From NCBI GenBank assembly GCA_018302185.1, contig JAGVZX010000035.1, positions 1 to 12,131 of the forward strand: a stretch of 12,131 nt of DNA, in the 5' to 3' direction. Positions 4,469 through 11,457 of the stretch are shown here, in pieces. The stretch's first letter is position 1. Each line of letters starts with the position of its first letter. Below the pieces are notes generated by a model. The model saw nothing but the letters and a program-made list of their open reading frames with translations, was not told the DNA's origin and made no database searches. The position numbers and the translations under genes were made by a program. This DNA is from Candidatus Woesearchaeota archaeon (GTDB lineage Archaea; Nanobdellota; Nanobdellia; Woesearchaeales; UBA10200).

Positions 4469-7198
4469 ATGAAAAAGATATTACTACTAACCTTATTTTT
4501 TCTATTGTTTTATGAAGATGTTTTAGCAGAGGGATTATATCCTAACTTAAATATAACAGAAGACGTAGGGATAAGTGTCGCCCAATTTAGCCATGTTAAG
4601 TGCCTAAAAAGAGGATATCTAGACCCATTTGATATTGTGTCTAACCAAAAATTCAATAAAACAACTGCAGATGTATTTGATAAAGTAATAACTGAACAAT
4701 TAGAAAAAGGAATATACAATCCAATTACCGGATATAATTTCAGTAAGTCTAGGTCTTGGAGTATTAATGAATTATACCAACTAGATATTGATGATGGCAT
4801 AGGAAATATTATTAGATTCACAACAGATGGTAGCTGGTTGTTGTTATTAAAGACTCAACGTTTTTTTAATATAAGCAATATTCAATTGACTAAGGAATTT
4901 TATAAAAATGAAAGAGATATGTTTGTTATATTAAGAGATCGCCTCTCATTAGCTTATAGGACAACTTATTCAAAAATTTATGAATTATATATACCTGCTT
5001 GTGTGCTATATAGTGATAATAGAGAACAAGTAGACTTAGAATATATCAACATTTTTACTCCCCATTTTGAGGAGATAAATTGCACTAAACAAAAACAATT
5101 TAATTTAGATTGTAACGCTAAGGACATCCTAACATATTTACCTAATAAACAATGGAGTTCGGAAAATCTGACGGTTAAGAACTATATAGCTGGAACTAAT
5201 GCATTTGTCTTTCTAAATTCAGATGACCTATTTATAGAAGATGAAAATCATTTAAATTACATTTATGGAAAAGGATTAATAATATCAGAATATGATGTTA
5301 TACAGCATTTTAGAGGAGGCCATGGTCTTATTTTGGACATGATTGGATATATCCAAGAGATTTCAGAGATACCAAGAATATTAACTTCAGCGAAAAAACT
5401 TAATGAACAATTAATTAGTGATACCTCTTTTATAGATGAAAAAATAAAGAGAATAGACTGGATTCTATCAGGAGATGATAAACCAAAAGATAAACTTTAC
5501 TTGATTAAACTAGAAAAAGAAGAGTTTAATATATTTATTAATACAAGCATATACAAAAATGCATTAAATAACTTAAAAGAATTACAAATACAAAAACAAA
5601 AGTTGATACCTAAGATTGAGAAAGAGTTTTATCACGAATATTATAATGATGTTCTTAATATTTTTCTAACGGAATTGGAAGCAACAATAAATACCTTGGA
5701 TCAAAATATAAACTATTTTAGAGATAACATAAAATCTTATCGAGATTATAGTAGTAATGTTGAGAGAGAGTTACAAAATGATATAATTGGATTTGATGTT
5801 AAGAATGATACCAAAAATAGTTTACTTCTAACAGCTTATGCACTCATAGCTACCATCCTCATATTTTTAATAACAAATATACAAAATAGGTATGGATACC
5901 ATATTACTACACTCTATTTTTTCTTTATGTTAATAGTCATTTTTGTTATAGGAATAAAAATGATAAATGGAACAATTGGAACTATGCTCATGATAGCAAT
6001 GGGTATTGTAATCTGGATATGCCTCCCCTCATATTTTGATCGAGATTTTTATAGTAAGTTGTTCCATCCAATCAAGTCATTACCTACACTCATGTTTGAT
6101 ATATTAACGACATCTACCAAAAACAATGACTCATTCTTACATATAGGTACTAAAAATAAAATTTTTAGAAATATATCCTCACTTAATCTAGAAAAGAAGA
6201 ATCTTGTCAAAACAGAAAAAGTGAAGTTTAACTTTAAGAAATTCAATAAACTAAATAAAAAAGCTTCTTTTTACAAGAAACACATTTCTATATTCTTAGG
6301 ATATAATTTTATTAATAAAGATGACAGGAAGACATTTAGGGAGAAATTAAATGAGCTAAAAGATTTTGAGACTATCCCTGCGTTGCCTAGATATATTAAA
6401 CAAAAAGATAAATCACCCCTATCTATAGATGAAGGAGTTGAACTAAATAAAAAAAATGTTATTCCAATAAACAAAGAAACATTTAACGTGGAAATATCCA
6501 TTTTCGTTAAGAGTATTAAAGAATCTTATCATCAAAGAAGCCGTCTCAAAAGGATTTGTGAACAAATACTTTATGATACATCTAAACACAAAAAAAATAA
6601 ATTTGTCCAAATTGTTGATAGGATACATATGTTTGATGATGATTTCAGTGGAAAAGTGGATAACACTTATTTGGGAAGTCAAATAGCTGATTCAATAGAT
6701 TATGGGAAAATTAATTATATTCTAGGAAAAATAAAACAAGAGTGTGATAAGAAAATTCTGGGAAAATTAACCTACCCTAATTTTCAGAAAGCAATTAACA
6801 ACCTTCCACTAGAATTTGAGCCTACCCATATACTTATACCAATTAAATATTATCAAGATATTCACCTAATTGATGAAAATGATTTTATCTGTTATGAGAA
6901 CTCTACACTAAAGCTTAATATAAACGATAAAAAGATTGAAGTAATGTGGTCAAATAATTATATGGACTTTAAAGAAATTTATTTAATAGGTAAAAATGCA
7001 TTAACTTGGATATCAAAAAAGAATAGTGAGATGAAAAAAATAGAAGCATACAAAAACTACACTAATTTAGATATGGATATAGATACAATTTCAACTATTT
7101 ATGGTCGATACAAAGAAGATAAATTAGATTTTGTAACACGAGTTATAGGTGCTATAAAGCTTAATAAGAAAAAAATCAAAAGATATAGTATTTCATAA
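4469..7198 (+). CDS. Unrecognised 909-residue secreted/membrane protein
   Basis: A signal peptide (residues 1-20, ILLLTLFFLLFYEDVLA) leads into an extracytoplasmic part of about 430 residues with Cys45, Cys178, Cys205 and Cys215 and many N-x-S/T sites. Residues 300-440 are rich in charged helices likely to form coiled coils. Three membrane segments follow (about 451-470, 478-498, 501-519), then a Lys-rich linker and a cytoplasmic part of about 380 residues. The end (780-900, FEPTHILIPIKYYQDI ... DFVTRVIGAIKLNK) reads like a compact alpha/beta domain; its shape faintly recalls HK97-type capsid C-termini, but I would not assign it. The gene is more AT-rich and richer in ATA, TTA and AGA codons than its neighbours, as expected of transferred DNA. 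It is convergent with the M56 gene, 38 bases apart, and stands alone under its own promoter. No function can be assigned. Confidence 0.85.
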   Translation: MKKILLLTLFFLLFYEDVLAEGLYPNLNITEDVGISVAQFSHVKCLKRGYLDPFDIVSNQKFNKTTADVFDKVITEQLEKGIYNPITGYNFSKSRSWSINELYQLDIDDGIGNIIRFTTDGSWLLLLKTQRFFNISNIQLTKEFYKNERDMFVILRDRLSLAYRTTYSKIYELYIPACVLYSDNREQVDLEYINIFTPHFEEINCTKQKQFNLDCNAKDILTYLPNKQWSSENLTVKNYIAGTNAFVFLNSDDLFIEDENHLNYIYGKGLIISEYDVIQHFRGGHGLILDMIGYIQEISEIPRILTSAKKLNEQLISDTSFIDEKIKRIDWILSGDDKPKDKLYLIKLEKEEFNIFINTSIYKNALNNLKELQIQKQKLIPKIEKEFYHEYYNDVLNIFLTELEATINTLDQNINYFRDNIKSYRDYSSNVERELQNDIIGFDVKNDTKNSLLLTAYALIATILIFLITNIQNRYGYHITTLYFFFMLIVIFVIGIKMINGTIGTMLMIAMGIVIWICLPSYFDRDFYSKLFHPIKSLPTLMFDILTTSTKNNDSFLHIGTKNKIFRNISSLNLEKKNLVKTEKVKFNFKKFNKLNKKASFYKKHISIFLGYNFINKDDRKTFREKLNELKDFETIPALPRYIKQKDKSPLSIDEGVELNKKNVIPINKETFNVEISIFVKSIKESYHQRSRLKRICEQILYDTSKHKKNKFVQIVDRIHMFDDDFSGKVDNTYLGSQIADSIDYGKINYILGKIKQECDKKILGKLTYPNFQKAINNLPLEFEPTHILIPIKYYQDIHLIDENDFICYENSTLKLNINDKKIEVMWSNNYMDFKEIYLIGKNALTWISKKNSEMKKIEAYKNYTNLDMDIDTISTIYGRYKEDKLDFVTRVIGAIKLNKKKIKRYSIS

Positions 7199-7236
7199 TT
7201 AAAGAAGCAACTTTTTCTCAAGAACAAGCAAAATAA

Positions 7237-8004
7237 CTAATCAAACTTCTCAAACTCTTCCACTTTCATCTTTGCATTTACAAGATGCTTTGCTTTTTTC
7301 TGATATTCCAGGACAACAGAATCAGCATTGCATTCATGCTCGTCTAATTGGTTTGCAATCCTATTACTACCAAACATTGCTAACGGACTGAATCTTTTAA
7401 AAAGCATAAATGAGAATTTTAGCACAGAAGAATTGTTCTTTATATGCCCTAGTTCATGTAATAAAACTGCGTGCAGCTCTTTCTTGCTCAGTAATTCAAC
7501 CATCCCAAGCGAAATAAAGATCTTGCTCTTAAACAGATTAAAGCTAAATGCTTCTGGCTTCTGTGAATCAAGAATATACACTTTAGGTGTTTTAATAGAT
7601 AACTTTTTCGAATACTTAGAGACAAAATTAACAATCGCTCCTGCATTGCCCAATGTTGCAACTTTTGACTTCCTGATATACTTGTTTAAAAACAGGAATG
7701 GAGCAATTACAGATACAAGAACTGATGCTAATAATGCAGTAAGCAGCACCATGATAAAGACTGCCTTTGTCTTCTCACACTGGCTGAAAAATGACTGGCA
7801 TCCTCGAAAAAAGAAATAATAGATTACAGGAAACACTAAAAAGAATATGTGCGCATAGATAACAGCAAGCTTTTGCTTTGTAGACAATGCCTTTCTGACT
7901 AAAACAATAAATAAGACTAAAGCGATCAGAAGTGAGCCTATGATTATAGTAAGGTTCTTCGGATTTTCAATGAATGTTACCATACAGCTTGTGCATGCTC
8001 CCAT
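7237..8004 (-). CDS. M56-family (BlaR1-like) membrane metalloprotease
   Basis: The 255-residue protein has membrane segments at about 18-37, 48-66 and 80-106, then a protease domain with the zinc motif HELGH at 183-187 and a likely third ligand in DEHECNAD (Glu224, Asp228). The positive-inside rule puts the N-terminus and the second loop outside and the protease in the cytosol, as in BlaR1. Cys4, Cys7, Cys69 and Cys76 then all lie outside. There is no penicillin-binding sensor domain. In BlaR1 systems the protease cleaves the BlaI repressor after a signal, and here the adjacent gene is a BlaI-type repressor. M48 proteases share the motif; the neighbour and the topology favour M56. A GAGGGA ribosome site precedes the ATG. 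The 80-base gap to the repressor gene allows co-transcription, and a TTAAATA element near 8040 could add a separate promoter. Confidence 0.85.
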   Translation of the reverse strand: MGACTSCMVTFIENPKNLTIIIGSLLIALVLFIVLVRKALSTKQKLAVIYAHIFFLVFPVIYYFFFRGCQSFFSQCEKTKAVFIMVLLTALLASVLVSVIAPFLFLNKYIRKSKVATLGNAGAIVNFVSKYSKKLSIKTPKVYILDSQKPEAFSFNLFKSKIFISLGMVELLSKKELHAVLLHELGHIKNNSSVLKFSFMLFKRFSPLAMFGSNRIANQLDEHECNADSVVLEYQKKAKHLVNAKMKVEEFEKFD

Positions 8005-8084
8005 AATTGTTCCCTCGTGTATTGTAAGTAAGTTAGGTATTTAAGGTTTACGTTGAATTAAGGCAAAGTATATTCTATATACCT

Positions 8085-8450
8085 TCACTTCCTTTTGCTG
8101 AACCTGTCATTGAAATAGCTCACTGCAGTGCTTCCAAACTGGTTAATCAGCTTATTGACAGCAGTATCAATTATCTGCGCATCAAATTCCTGCTTTGTCT
8201 GCTTTGGAGTGTAAAGATACCTTAATCCGCCTCTTGCAGTCTCTATTTTTCTTTCAACAATGCTTCTTTCATGCAATCTGTCAAGGATGACAGCAACAGA
8301 AGTAAGTGCAACTTTCCTTTTGCCTTTTAATTTCTCATAAATTTCCCTGACACGCAAGCTTTTATCTGGCCAGAGAACATTCAGCACATCATTTTCTAAC
8401 GGGCTCAATATTGTCTCATAATCATTTGTCAGTACTTTTACTTCTTTCAT
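8085..8450 (-). CDS. BlaI/MecI/CopY-family transcriptional repressor
   Basis: The 121-residue protein matches the penicillinase-repressor winged-helix pattern: LSPLENDVLNVLWPDKSLRVREIYEKL (15-41), then KVALTSVAVILDRLHERSIVERK (46-68) as the recognition helix region, and the wing GGLRYLYTP (74-82). The C-terminal dimerisation helix holds NKLINQFGSTAVSYF (99-113), aligned with the region cut by BlaR1-type proteases in bacteria. There is no Cys in the protein, so the CxC-x4-CxC copper clamp of CopY is absent. Signal input must come another way, most simply through the adjacent M56 protease. Inverted TACA/TGTA repeats lie upstream of its own start and of the divergent dsbA-like gene. The ribosome site AGGTGA is about 5 bases before the ATG. 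Confidence 0.9.
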   Translation of the reverse strand: MKEVKVLTNDYETILSPLENDVLNVLWPDKSLRVREIYEKLKGKRKVALTSVAVILDRLHERSIVERKIETARGGLRYLYTPKQTKQEFDAQIIDTAVNKLINQFGSTAVSYFNDRFSKRK

Positions 8451-8459
8451 TTTTTCACC

Positions 8460-8482
8460 TACAAAAAGTATTTTATTTTGTA
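8460..8482. promoter_or_regulatory. Possible operator in the repressor leader
   Basis: TACAAAA (8460-8466) and TTTTGTA (8476-8482) form a perfect 7-base inverted repeat with a 9-base spacer, starting 10 bases upstream of the repressor's start codon. It shares the TACA/TGTA arms of the other sites but has a different spacing. It could serve autoregulation. Its A/T richness makes chance more likely than for the TTACA-N5-TGTAA sites. Confidence 0.4.
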
Positions 8483-8536
8483 TCTCACTCTTTTTTAGCG
8501 TAAAAAACAGGTATTTTTAGAGCATAAAGCATCCCT

Positions 8537-8548
8537 TATTTATATACT
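8537..8548 (-). promoter_or_regulatory. TATA box of the repressor (leftward)
   Basis: On the minus strand this reads AGTATATAAATA, a strong TATA match. A start near 8515 would give a leader of about 65 bases that contains the inverted repeat at 8460-8482. It is back to back with the rightward TATA box at 8585. Confidence 0.45.
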
Positions 8549-8558
8549 TTACTATTCT

Positions 8559-8572
8559 TGTAAAACTTTACA
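8559..8572. promoter_or_regulatory. Palindromic operator candidate between divergent promoters
   Basis: TGTAAA-AC-TTTACA is a perfect 6-base inverted repeat midway between the leftward TATA (8537-8548) and the rightward TATA (8585-8596). The half sites are the same TTACA/TGTAA words as in the other operators but face outward. One bound dimer here could affect both promoters. Confidence 0.5.
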
Positions 8573-8584
8573 CAAAACAAAAGG

Positions 8585-8596
8585 TTTATATATTAG
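8585..8596 (+). promoter_or_regulatory. TATA box of the dsbA-ccdA operon
   Basis: TTTATATATTAG is identical to the element at 1681-1692. A start near 8615 falls inside the operator at 8609-8623 and leaves a leader of about 65 bases with a strong GGAGGG ribosome site (8666-8671) 7 bases before the ATG. Confidence 0.6.
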
Positions 8597-8608
8597 AAGC
8601 GTTTTCCT

Positions 8609-8623
8609 TTACATACTTTGTAA
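8609..8623. promoter_or_regulatory. Inverted-repeat operator TTACA-N5-TGTAA
   Basis: TTACA (8609-8613), spacer TACTT, TGTAA (8619-8623). It covers the expected transcription start of the dsbA-like gene. It matches the site at 1695-1709, but stands 12 bases after the TATA element instead of 2, a shift of exactly 10 bases or about one DNA turn, so the repressor would sit on the same DNA face. Confidence 0.6.
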
Positions 8624-8678
8624 TGCTTAGAGGATGAGGAAGGGAGATGATAAACAATAAAGATAGGAGGGAAGAAAC

Positions 8679-9362
8679 ATGGAAAAGACAAAACTCATAA
8701 CCATCCTCGTTGTGGTTGCAATAGCATTAGTCGCAGTAAATATCTTCGGCACATTCAGCCTAAGCGAAAAATTTAATTCAATCACCGGAAAAGCTATTGC
8801 TCAAAAAGATAACACTAAAAACACAGATTTGCCTGCAAGGATCCAGGCAAGCGCAGATGATGATCCATTTAAGGGAAGCAAAGATGCTCCTGTCACAATA
8901 ATCGAGTTCAGTGATTACCAATGCCCATACTGCGCAAGGTTTGACATCCAGACATTGCCTGCATTAACAGAGAATTACATCAATACAGGAAAAGTAAAAT
9001 TCATCTACAGGGATTTTCCGTTAGCTTTTCACAAGAACGCGCAAAAAGCTTCAGAAGCAAGCGAGTGCGCAGATGAACAGGGTAAATTTTGGGAGATGCA
9101 TGACAAAATATTTGAAAATCAGCAAGCTTTAGACGTAAAAAGCTTAAAGAACTATGCAAAAGAGCTTAGCTTGGACACTGGAAAATTTGATAACTGTTTA
9201 GATTCAGGAACCATGGCATCAGAAGTCAAGAAAGACCTTGCTGAAGGCTCAAGCTATGGTGTTTCAGGAACACCTGCATTTTTAATCAATGGTATATTAG
9301 TATCTGGAGCCCTGCCATTTAATTCATTTCAGGAAATAATTGAAGGGGAATTAAAAGGATGA
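8679..9362 (+). CDS. Membrane-anchored DsbA-like thiol oxidoreductase
   Basis: A 227-residue protein with an N-terminal membrane anchor (about 5-26) and the short ITGKA sequence (35-39) after it. The thioredoxin-fold domain begins near 61: VTIIEFSDYQCPYCARF holds the CPYC active site at 82-85, and SGTPAFLING supplies the cis-Pro loop (Pro199). The helical insert includes Cys130 and Cys173, a likely second, structural disulfide. This is the DsbA/Thioredoxin_4 type that forms disulfides, or after reduction by a CcdA partner reduces or isomerises them, on the outer face of the membrane. The stop overlaps the start of the ccdA-like gene (ATGA), so the two are translationally coupled. The promoter carries the operator at 8609-8623 beside the BlaI-type repressor gene. 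Confidence 0.93.
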   Translation: MEKTKLITILVVVAIALVAVNIFGTFSLSEKFNSITGKAIAQKDNTKNTDLPARIQASADDDPFKGSKDAPVTIIEFSDYQCPYCARFDIQTLPALTENYINTGKVKFIYRDFPLAFHKNAQKASEASECADEQGKFWEMHDKIFENQQALDVKSLKNYAKELSLDTGKFDNCLDSGTMASEVKKDLAEGSSYGVSGTPAFLINGILVSGALPFNSFQEIIEGELKG

Positions 9363-10315
9363 AGAGACTAGGCAAGTTTATGGTGGTAATAGGTTTAACA
9401 TTACTGGTAAGCATATACTTAGCCTCTGCCTTAAATATTCCAACAAGCCTCCAAAAATTGATTGACCACACAAGCCAGCAAGCTCTTTCCTTGTCATTTT
9501 TTATTGCATTTTTAGGAGGAGTGTTGAGCTTGTTATCTCCATGTATCCTGCCTATAATGCCTGCATTTTTCGCCTACACATTTGGCGAGCAGAAAAACAT
9601 AACTAAGATGACATTTGCATTTTTTTCAGGCAGCACGATAGTGTTTATCCTGCTTGGCTTCAGCGCATCTTTGATAGGAAAATTTTTGATCAACAACAAA
9701 GGAACATTAAGCACGATTTCAGGCATCTTCATGCTGATCTTTGGCTTGATGATGATATTCAACAAAGGCTTTAGCTTAATGAAGATTAACGCTGCAAAAA
9801 ACCTGAATAACAAAAGTACGTTGAGCGTATTTATTTTCGGCATCTTATTTGCGATCGGCTTTACGCCATGCATCGGCCCAATATTAGCAAGCATCTTGTT
9901 TTTAGCAGCAGGAAGCAGCATACTAAGCGCAGGGTTATTATTGTTCATGTATTCCCTAGGCTTGATGCTTCCATTGTTCATCATGGCATATTTTTACGAC
10001 AAGTATAATCTCGCAAGCAAGCCATGGGTAGCAGGCAAAGAGTTTGAATTTGCTGGACTAAAATTTCATACCACAAAACTTATTGCAGGCTTGATGTTTG
10101 TCTCATTAGGCATAATCTATCTTGTATACAACGACACTTCAATATTCAATGTTATAGATCCATTGCGGACAAAAGATTTTTTTTACTCGACGCACAGGTT
10201 TTTGATTGAGATCGGTGTTTCAAAAGCAATTGGAAACTTGCTTGGTATTGCAGTATTACTGGGCTTTGGCTATTGGGGATATAAGTTGTATTTTGGGAAA
10301 AAGAAGCATAAGTAA
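9359..10315 (+). CDS. ccdA: CcdA/DsbD-type thiol-disulfide electron carrier
   Basis: A 318-residue polytopic protein with the two family motifs: LSLLSPCILPIMPAFFAYTFG (57-77, Cys62) and GFTPCIGPILASILFLAAG (167-185, Cys171). These two Cys carry reducing power across the membrane from cytosolic thioredoxin to an outer partner. The partner here is probably the DsbA-like protein encoded just upstream with a 4-base overlap. An extra N-terminal hydrophobic segment (about 7-25) and an approximately 45-residue loop before the last helices make it longer than minimal CcdA. The C-terminus is basic and would lie inside. Confidence 0.92.
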   Translation: MKRLGKFMVVIGLTLLVSIYLASALNIPTSLQKLIDHTSQQALSLSFFIAFLGGVLSLLSPCILPIMPAFFAYTFGEQKNITKMTFAFFSGSTIVFILLGFSASLIGKFLINNKGTLSTISGIFMLIFGLMMIFNKGFSLMKINAAKNLNNKSTLSVFIFGILFAIGFTPCIGPILASILFLAAGSSILSAGLLLFMYSLGLMLPLFIMAYFYDKYNLASKPWVAGKEFEFAGLKFHTTKLIAGLMFVSLGIIYLVYNDTSIFNVIDPLRTKDFFYSTHRFLIEIGVSKAIGNLLGIAVLLGFGYWGYKLYFGKKKHK

Positions 10316-10366
10316 AAGAAAAGACAGATAATAAAAACTAACAATAATCATCAAACACATAGCAAA

Positions 10367-10376
10367 TTTTAAATAA
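10367..10376 (+). promoter_or_regulatory. TATA-like element for the Cys-motif operon
   Basis: TTTTAAATAA is centred about 27 bases before 10398, leaving a 20-base leader with GGAGGG (10407-10412) 6 bases before the ATG at 10419. A single TTACA half site follows at 10383-10387 without its partner, so control by the same repressor is not supported. Confidence 0.4.
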
Positions 10377-10418
10377 TCAATGTTACAAACCAGCTAAATA
10401 GGTATTGGAGGGAATAAT

Positions 10419-11141
10419 ATGAGCGAGAGAAAAAAATCAAAACACGATAATTTTGTTGTATTTGCTTTAGTTATAGTAGCAGCTTTGGTGCTGTTTAATC
10501 AGGTCCAGCTTTATGCGATAAACAACATGACTTCTGGAACAACAAAGACAAGCTCAGGCAGCTTCTTTTCATTTTCAGGAAGCGGCGGCAAAGATCTGAA
10601 GAATGTTGATGTCAATTCAATCCAGTCAACTGCACAGGCAATTGCTGCAGTGTTTCCAGTAAATGATATCAAGACAGCAGATGATGCGATACAGATGCTG
10701 ATCCCGACAGGAACCCCTGAATATGGAGAAGCGATGGGAGTCAGCTTTGACGAGCCTGTAAAATCATTGGATTTTATGGCAGGCCAGCTTTACAGGCAAG
10801 CAGATGCCCAGATAAAAAGTGATCCTGAGAAATGGCAACGTTACATTAATCTTGCTTCTGAGCCAAGAGGAGTTAGCTGCGAATACTGCTGCGGCGTTGG
10901 TCCTGCAGGAATTGACAAGAGCGGAAGGTCAAAATGTGGATGTCAGCATAATCCAGCATTACTTGGCTTGACAGAATGGCTTTTGATGAACACTGAATAC
11001 ACAGATGCAGAGATATTAAGGGAAGTCATGAAATGGAAAACATTATTCTTCCCAAAGAACATGCTTGATCTTGCATTGAAGATATCTGGTGGAGACACTA
11101 GTGTATTAGAAAGCTTGCCAGGAATGGTAGGCGGATGTTAA
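10419..11141 (+). CDS. Membrane-anchored protein with CxxCC...CxCxHN motif
   Basis: The 240-residue protein has a basic N-terminus, one membrane segment (about 12-32), a Ser/Gly-rich linker (38-58) and an outer domain. The core is CEYCCGVGPAGIDKSGRSKCGCQHNPALLGLTEWLLM starting at residue 154 (given here in two parts: CEYCCGVG and KCGCQHNPALLGLTEWLL). Cys154, Cys157, Cys158, Cys173, Cys175 and His177 look like a metal or cofactor site; the CGC-H part recalls PCYCGC-motif lipoproteins. I do not recognise a named family. The protein ends in ESLPGMVGGC, with a Cys as the last residue (240), and the next gene ends almost the same way. Its place after dsbA-ccdA suggests an extracytoplasmic thiol or metal protein whose Cys depend on that system; this is inferred. 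Confidence 0.8.
   Translation: MSERKKSKHDNFVVFALVIVAALVLFNQVQLYAINNMTSGTTKTSSGSFFSFSGSGGKDLKNVDVNSIQSTAQAIAAVFPVNDIKTADDAIQMLIPTGTPEYGEAMGVSFDEPVKSLDFMAGQLYRQADAQIKSDPEKWQRYINLASEPRGVSCEYCCGVGPAGIDKSGRSKCGCQHNPALLGLTEWLLMNTEYTDAEILREVMKWKTLFFPKNMLDLALKISGGDTSVLESLPGMVGGC
11106..11140 (+). repeat. Copy 1 of the DNA encoding the LPxMVGGC tail
   Basis: This 35-base stretch aligns without gaps to 11362-11396, including an identical 17-base core ATGGTAGGCGGATGTTA. It encodes LESLPGMVGGC and most of the stop codon. Confidence 0.85.
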
Positions 11142-11163
11142 TATTAGTTAGGAGGCGATAAAA

Positions 11164-11397
11164 ATGAACAAAAACACAATTATAGCAATCGTTTTGGGAG
11201 TGCTTGTCTTAGTTTCAATCGTACAGGCATTTCAGCTGAATGGCTTAAAGGTAAAGTTATCTAGCGGAGCAGTAGTTAGCGGAAAAAGCACAGGCAGCGT
11301 AGGAACTTCTTCGCAGAACACAGCTTCAGCAGCTGGTGCACCTTCATCTGTGCCAAAGAGCTTAGAAAACTTGCCTCAGATGGTAGGCGGATGTTAG
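11164..11397 (+). CDS. Small anchored protein ending in LPQMVGGC
   Basis: 77 residues: an N-terminal membrane segment (about 5-23, TIIAIVLGVLVLVSIVQAF), a short flexible Ser/Gly/Ala-rich region (34-64), then VPKSLENLPQMVGGC with the only Cys at the last position (77). It looks like the previous protein with its whole folded domain removed: an anchor, a tether and the shared C-terminal tail. A strong ribosome site, GGAGGCGAT, lies 5 bases before the ATG, and the gene starts 22 bases after the previous stop, so they are co-transcribed. No known family recognised. The lone terminal Cys on a tether would suit a thiol carrier, a metal ligand or a site of modification. Confidence 0.75.
   Translation: MNKNTIIAIVLGVLVLVSIVQAFQLNGLKVKLSSGAVVSGKSTGSVGTSSQNTASAAGAPSSVPKSLENLPQMVGGC
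11362..11396 (+). repeat. Copy 2 of the DNA encoding the LPxMVGGC tail
   Basis: This copy matches 11106-11140 and encodes LENLPQMVGGC. The upstream parts of the two genes are not similar, so only the tail is duplicated or conserved. Confidence 0.85.
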
Positions 11398-11457
11398 ATA
11401 ACAGATTAACTTAAAATTTATTAAAACGATTAAAAAACCATAACACGAGGGAATAAA

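Noticed and set aside
7328..7819. 163-codon plus-strand frame inside the M56 gene
   Set aside because: It is antisense to a protein with a zinc-protease motif and sound topology; the translated text looks like a shadow of that gene.
9574..9984. 136-codon open frame on the minus strand inside the ccdA-like gene
   Set aside because: It is the complement of a clear membrane-protein gene with conserved family motifs; it has no promoter or ribosome site and no family pattern.
10381..10390. TTACA half site upstream of the Cys-motif gene
   Set aside because: No TGTAA partner at the expected spacing, so it does not support membership in the regulon.
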